Of a DNA stretch of 36,588 nucleotides, positions 32,439-36,588 are shown one piece after another. The number at the start of each line of letters is the position of its first letter. The first letter of the stretch is position 1. Source of the stretch: Planctomycetota bacterium (GTDB taxonomy: Bacteria; Planctomycetota; Phycisphaerae; UBA1845; UTPLA1); the NCBI GenBank assembly GCA_016712275.1, contig JADJRI010000043.1, positions 1-36,588 on the forward strand, given 5' to 3'. The notes beneath the pieces are model-generated. The model searched no databases. It saw only the letters and a list, made by a program, of their open reading frames with translations, and had not been told where the DNA came from. The position numbers and the translations under genes are program-made.

Positions 32439-33649
32439 TCATTCCGAGCGAAACGGCTTCTTGCCGGCATAAAGCGCGATGCGTGCCTCGATTTTGCCAG
32501 CCAGTTCGGAATCGCCTGCGGCCGCAGCAAGGTCCGCCGCTTTTCGGGCATGGTTCACCGCTTCGTCAAACCGGCCCGATGCGGCACACACCGCCGCAAG
32601 GGCATCGAGCGCACGGGCATCGTTCGGCATTCGGGCGACTTGCTCCTGCCCCAGTCGCATTCCCTCTGCCAACGTCTCGGCACTGACGCCTTGCGTGATG
32701 CCGATGAGCCAAACAAAGGGTGTCTTGATACTCTCGTCATCGGGATTGGCTTCAATGGCCCGGCGCATGGCCGCAATGGCCTCCAATCGCCGACCAATGA
32801 AGAGCAGTCCCTGCGAATAGGATTTGAGCGCCTCGCGACTCTTGGGATCAAGCTGAATCGCCTTTTCAAAATACGAATTGGCCTCTTCCATGCGCCGAAG
32901 GGCAAGGCACACATTGCCCAGGTTCGTCCAGGCCGCGGGCGACTGCGGTTTCAACTCCGCGTATTTCCGGCACGGCTCATAGGCCGAATGAAAATCCCGT
33001 TGGGCCGAATAGACCATGGCCAGGCTGCGATGCCCCTCCTCCATGTCCGGCATCAGCTCGACCGCCTTTCGAAAACACTCAATGGCTTTGTCATTCTTTT
33101 GTTGACGCCGCAGCGACTCGCCCAACACCCAGAGCTTAAATGGATCGTTTGATTGTTTCCGTAGGCTCTTGATGATCGCCTGCTCGGCTTCCGCCGCGCG
33201 GCCCAACATCAGGTAGATCTTTCCAAGACTGACATACAGTTCGTCCGATTCGGGCGTCTCCCTCACCACGGCCTCGAAGAGCGGCAGCGCTTCCTGTGGC
33301 TTGCCCGAATCCAGAAGAGTTTGGGCGCGGGTGTATCGCCCATAGGTCTCCATCATGGACTTGGGATCCTTGAGCGAGCCGGATGGCGCTTCGCCGGCCG
33401 CACTCGCCCCGACATAGCCGAGGCTTTCGAGCATCGAACGCGACGAAGCATCCGCCGCAACCGCCGACGTCTCAAACGCCTTGAACTGCGAGGTCATGCC
33501 GAACAGCATTTCGCGAAGCTCGTCGGCCAGCCCCACGTTGGATTCGACAAGATTCTCTGTTTCGCCCGGGTCCGCGTCGCGGTCATACAACTCACGAAGC
33601 GGAGACTCGACATATCGCCATTGACCGCGAACGATGGACTTCATCGGCG
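32439..33649 (-). CDS. TPR-rich C-terminal part of the sulfatase-like lipoprotein (separated by a frameshift)
   Basis: Continuation of the hydrolase gene that starts at 34717. Restoring one base at about 33650-33656 joins YPWRSYG to LAPMKSIVRGQWRYVESPLRELYDRDADPGETENLVE. The first segment, APMKSIVRGQWRYV...LRELYDRDADPGETENL, is the usual end of a sulfatase domain, so this is not a separate gene. About eight TPR-type repeats follow (AWTNLGNVCLALRRMEEANSYFEKAI, LYVSLGKIYLMLGRAAEAEQAII), ending with AGKIEARIALYAGKKPFRSE. Sulfatase-plus-TPR fusions occur in planctomycetes; the TPRs may scaffold partners outside the cytoplasm. The full fused protein would be about 759 residues. Confidence 0.8.
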
Positions 33650-34717
33650 CTAGCCGTAAGACCGCCAGGGATATTCGGTCTCTGAGTAAACAAGCCTTTC
33701 CGCATCGGCACGCCCCTCCCAAAGGGGTTTCAGGCTCCGCCCGCTCAGGCCCTGCGGAAGCGGGGCGCCGACGGCCTCCAGAACTGTGGGCAAAACATCC
33801 ACCAATTCCACATTGGCTTCCACGACTTTTTCCGGCGGAAGCGCACGCGGCCAGTGTAATATCAATGGCACCCGCAGGGTCGAATCATGAAGCAGAACGC
33901 CGTGGGTCGGCTCGCCATGCTCGCCGAGCGATTCACCATGATCGCCGGCCACAACGACCAGTGTATTCTCGAATTTTCCGCTCTCCTCAAACCAATTCAG
34001 CAGCCGGGCAACTTGTGCATCGGCGAAGGCAATCTCGCCATCATAAGGCGCTTCATCGTCGCCATACGGCGCGGGTGCTGCGTAAGGCGTGTGCGGATCG
34101 AACAGATGTACCCACAAGAACACGCGTTCGTTCGCATGTCGACTCAACCAGGCCAATGCGGCATCGCACGTCAGATCGCCGCGCCGCTCGCCGTGCGACG
34201 TAGCTTCCGCCTCGGCGCCGGTGTTGAGCCGGTCGTCATACACGTCAAATCCGCGATCGAGTCCGAATCGCTTGTGAAGCACAAAAGCGGAGACGAAGGC
34301 CGCAGTCGAGTAGCCGCGGCTTTTCATCACATCCGACATGACCGGTATGGCTGTTCCCAGCGATTCCGCCGCATTGACCCGACAGCCATGAACGGGCGGA
34401 TGAACGCCGGTAAAAAGCGACGCATGCGACGGCAGCGTCAGCGGCGCCGAGGCAAAAGCCTCTGCAAAGCGAACGCCGCCGGCCGCCAGAGCATCCAGCC
34501 GGGGCGTACGGGCCGAAGCCCAGCCGTAACATCCGATCCGATCCGCTCGCGTGGTATCGAGCGTCACAACCAGAATGTGCTCGGGCATGGATCGATCGGC
34601 CTTCGCCGGAACGGAATCGTCCTTTGACAACGCGCTTTTAGATTCCTTGGTCTTATCGCAGCCCGAAATCCACGCCAGCAACATCAATGTCCACGCGAAG
34701 CGTCCAATACGGTTCAT
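33650..34717 (-). CDS. Sulfatase-like (alkaline phosphatase superfamily) lipoprotein, catalytic domain, with Thr instead of Cys/Ser at the nucleophile
   Basis: Start ATG 34717 gives MNRIGRFAWTLMLLAWISGC, a lipoprotein signal with Cys20 lipidated. The metal-site opening HILVVTLDTTRADRIGCYG carries Asp54. Where true sulfatases have C/S-x-P-x-R, this reads TLPSHAS (Thr94), so formylglycine cannot form. Later metal ligands are in VVAGDHGESLGEHGE. Such members are likelier to be phosphodiesterases, phosphatases or transferases with a Thr nucleophile than classical sulfatases. The frame ends early at TAG (33652-33650), after YPWRSYG; a single base restores the link to the C-terminal TPR part. It is the first gene of the long minus-strand run. 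Confidence 0.85.
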   Translation of the reverse strand: MNRIGRFAWTLMLLAWISGCDKTKESKSALSKDDSVPAKADRSMPEHILVVTLDTTRADRIGCYGWASARTPRLDALAAGGVRFAEAFASAPLTLPSHASLFTGVHPPVHGCRVNAAESLGTAIPVMSDVMKSRGYSTAAFVSAFVLHKRFGLDRGFDVYDDRLNTGAEAEATSHGERRGDLTCDAALAWLSRHANERVFLWVHLFDPHTPYAAPAPYGDDEAPYDGEIAFADAQVARLLNWFEESGKFENTLVVVAGDHGESLGEHGEPTHGVLLHDSTLRVPLILHWPRALPPEKVVEANVELVDVLPTVLEAVGAPLPQGLSGRSLKPLWEGRADAERLVYSETEYPWRSYG

Positions 34718-34800
34718 ACCCACGAATCCAAAGTGGTCCCTATTTTGCCCGCCAACCCTTCAGAGCAATCCAGTCTATCCGATGTGTTAGATTGATGCGC

Positions 34801-34842
34801 AAAAAAACCGGCCTCGCTGGCATGTCGCCCACGAGGCCGGTT
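34801..34842 (-). terminator. Rho-independent terminator of the large exported repeat protein gene
   Basis: On the minus strand the arms AACCGGCCTCG and CGAGGCCGGTT pair perfectly over 11 bases and are followed by a run of T (A run at 34801-34807 on the plus strand). It sits about 75 bases after the stop of the upstream minus-strand gene (34917). This is the clearest terminator in the window. Confidence 0.8.
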
Positions 34843-34916
34843 GATTTCAATCTGTGGTCCCTCGTCGCCTGATTATCTCATGGCGACGGGTGGATTCTTG
34901 ACTCCGATCCAAATTG

Positions 34917-36588
34917 TCACGGCGTCGTGACAACCATTCGGATTGGACCGCTGAAGTCCTCCGTACCGACAAACGAGCCGACCGAGATGAAGTAGTCCTC
35001 GCCGGAAACCAGACCGGTCATTACCGCCCGCGAGAAATACCCATCGATTGCACAACCCGCGTCATCGTCGCTGCAGCCGACCATGGTCCACGGCGGGCCG
35101 CACTCTTCGTACACGGACACAATCGTATCGCCGGCCGTCGTGGCGGCATTGCAGGTGCTTACCGTCACATTGCGCTGGGCGCGCCGTAAACACGAACCAG
35201 CGCGTCTTCATGGGCACCGTCGGTGTTCCACTGAAGAAGCACGGAATCGCGAAGTCATCCGGATTCGTCGTAGCGCCGGAATTGTCAAAGTCCGTCGTGC
35301 TCGGAACGGCAATGGTGTCCGCCGTCACGCACTCGTCACCCGGCTCGGTCTGAATCTCGCAGGTGGCCCCGCACGACACGGTCAGGGTGTAGTCATTTCG
35401 CGTGCCGCAAGGAACGCCATCAAAGACACCCGAACCATCCGAATTGCCGGGGCCGACAAAGATCGCCCACTGACCAGCCGGCAAGCACTCCGTAATCGTG
35501 CCCGGCTGGCAGCCGACGGATGAGGTGAAGCCGTCGCTGAAGAACAGGCTGGCACAATCATTGACGCGAATCGCAAACGCAACACCCGGGAATTCCGACG
35601 TGAGCGTCCACGTGATTTCGGTCGGCTGGGTCAACGTGATCGGTCCCCACCAATCCGTATCGCGGTTGTTGTTGGCGGCCCAGGAAGTGCCGCACCGCGT
35701 GGCTGTGGTCGTCGTGCATAGGTTGCCGAGCGACTCAAAGGTTGCCGGATTCGGATCGTTGTTGCAACCGCCGTTCGTGTCCTGATTGCAGACTTCGGTT
35801 TCCTGCGTTGTGCCGCCCGGACATGTGACGCTGCAGCACGGAATCGAGCAGGAAATCACCAGTCGATAGGTGCTGTCCACGTCGCAATCATGCGGCGTAA
35901 ACGTCGCCGAACCGGTTACAACCACAACATAGGTTCCAGGCTGCAGACAGGCTTGAATCGTCGTGGGTGCACAATCATTGAACGGCGATGTCAGAGCCGA
36001 AATCTGAACGAGGTTTGCGCAGTCCGGACTGAGGCGAGCCAGGATAACCTGGTCATCGACCCGGGCCGAGAGCGAAACGGAAACCTGTGCCTCGGCACCG
36101 ATCGAGAACTGATACCAGTCCGTATCGCGCGTCGTGCCGTCGCTGAAGGCATTGCCGCAGACGTTCTTCGGCGTACCGCAGGACAACACACCCAGATCGT
36201 CGAACGGCGGGAAGGAAGCGCCGGCGTCGTTGCAACCGCCGTTCTTGTCATAGCCGCAGCCCTCGCCCTCCGGAATATCACCCGGCAACGTGCAAGTCAC
36301 TTCGCACGGCGCCGCAGGGCAATCATCAACACCACATACGCCATTGAGATCGAAGTAATAACCATTGAACTGAATGATGCATCGGTTGATGTCCGTCTGG
36401 ACACAGGTGCTGACCTGGCTTTCGTTCAGGTAGCAGCACTGCCCCGGTGTTGTCAGATCGACGCAGCCGGTGGGACCGATGTTGAGGTTCAAGCAGAACG
36501 CCTGATCGGTTCCCGTATCATCCGTCGGGCAGGCATACGGGATCGCTCCGTCGTGCTGGACGGAATTAAAATCGCCCTTGGCCGAAGT
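34917..36588 (-). CDS. Large exported Cys-rich repeat protein, 5' truncated by the window edge, frameshifted near its end
   Basis: The frame is open to the right edge, so the N-terminus is missing. Two similar blocks of about 120 residues each carry CNQDTNGGCN-type and RDTDWW/RDTDWY motifs, Cys-x-PG-T-I and a C-terminal YTLTVSC-like strand. A third block (ECVTADTIAVPSTTDFDNSGATTNPDDFAIPCFF...TRWFVF) is PPC-like (pre-peptidase C-terminal). One extra base at about 35181-35184 breaks it; removing it joins RWFVFTA to AQRNVTVSTCNAATTAGDTIVSVYEECG, after which it runs to the stop at 34917 (RMVVTTP). Likely secreted and disulphide-rich. A strong terminator follows. Function unknown; adhesion or matrix binding is only a guess. 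Confidence 0.75.

Overview
The window looks like a piece of a Planctomycetota genome, possibly a metagenome-assembled one. This is inferred from protein style, not from a marker gene. The signs are secreted Cys-rich proteins with long tandem repeats, thrombospondin type-3 calcium motifs, a CRTAC1-type FG-GAP/ASPIC-UnbV protein, a multihaem cytochrome with TPRs, a sulfatase-like hydrolase fused to TPRs, and TPR lipoproteins. I found no rRNA, tRNA, CRISPR, integrase or transposase. GC is fairly high throughout, with a visibly AT-richer patch around 7.4-7.9 kb.

Layout. 1-0.5 kb: 3' truncated NAD-dependent epimerase (-). 0.7-6.2 kb: PLP-dependent decarboxylase and a giant two-domain acyl-CoA dehydratase activase (+), the latter carrying two short dispersed-repeat insertions. 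6.2-7.9 kb: a small gene coupled to a frameshifted retropepsin-like protease, then an ACP-like/membrane/zinc-ribbon protein (+). 7.9-9.0 kb: an alpha/beta hydrolase (-) divergent from a 54-residue lipoprotein (+). 9.1-15.0 kb (-): a Cys-rich repeat protein, two lipoproteins, a stem-loop, then crcB and DUF190. 15.4-21.6 kb (+): a TPR/esterase exported protein, a doubtful small exported ORF, a beta-carbonic anhydrase with a SulP transporter (probable bicarbonate uptake), and a reduced hydantoinase-A-like protein. 21.5-34.7 kb (-): a long co-directional run of sulfatase-like/TPR, cytochrome b-pentahaem-TPR, CRTAC1-type protein, lysine 2,3-aminomutase, two D-Ala-D-Ala-ligase-type ATP-grasp enzymes, two GNAT acetyltransferases and hutI. 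34.9 kb to the end (-): a large exported repeat protein, 5' truncated, with its own strong terminator.

The most interesting candidate system is kamA - ATP-grasp - ATP-grasp - GNAT - GNAT - hutI (21.5-27.2 kb). A promoter precedes kamA, and three of the junctions are stop/start overlaps (GTGA, ATGA, ATGAATGA). The KamA sequence keeps both lysine-binding aspartates and the PLP lysine at the spacing of clostridial lysine 2,3-aminomutase. The simplest reading is that beta-lysine is made and then ligated and/or acetylated into a small amide or peptide, possibly a compatible solute or conjugate. This is inference and would extend the known AblA/AblB (N-acetyl-beta-lysine) logic.

Caution: at least six genes are broken by single-base indels (near 473, 6530, 13974, 26904, 33654 and 35182). 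Each restores a clean family-typical sequence when one base is added or removed. Assembly error is the likeliest cause, so several split genes below are described as one intended product.
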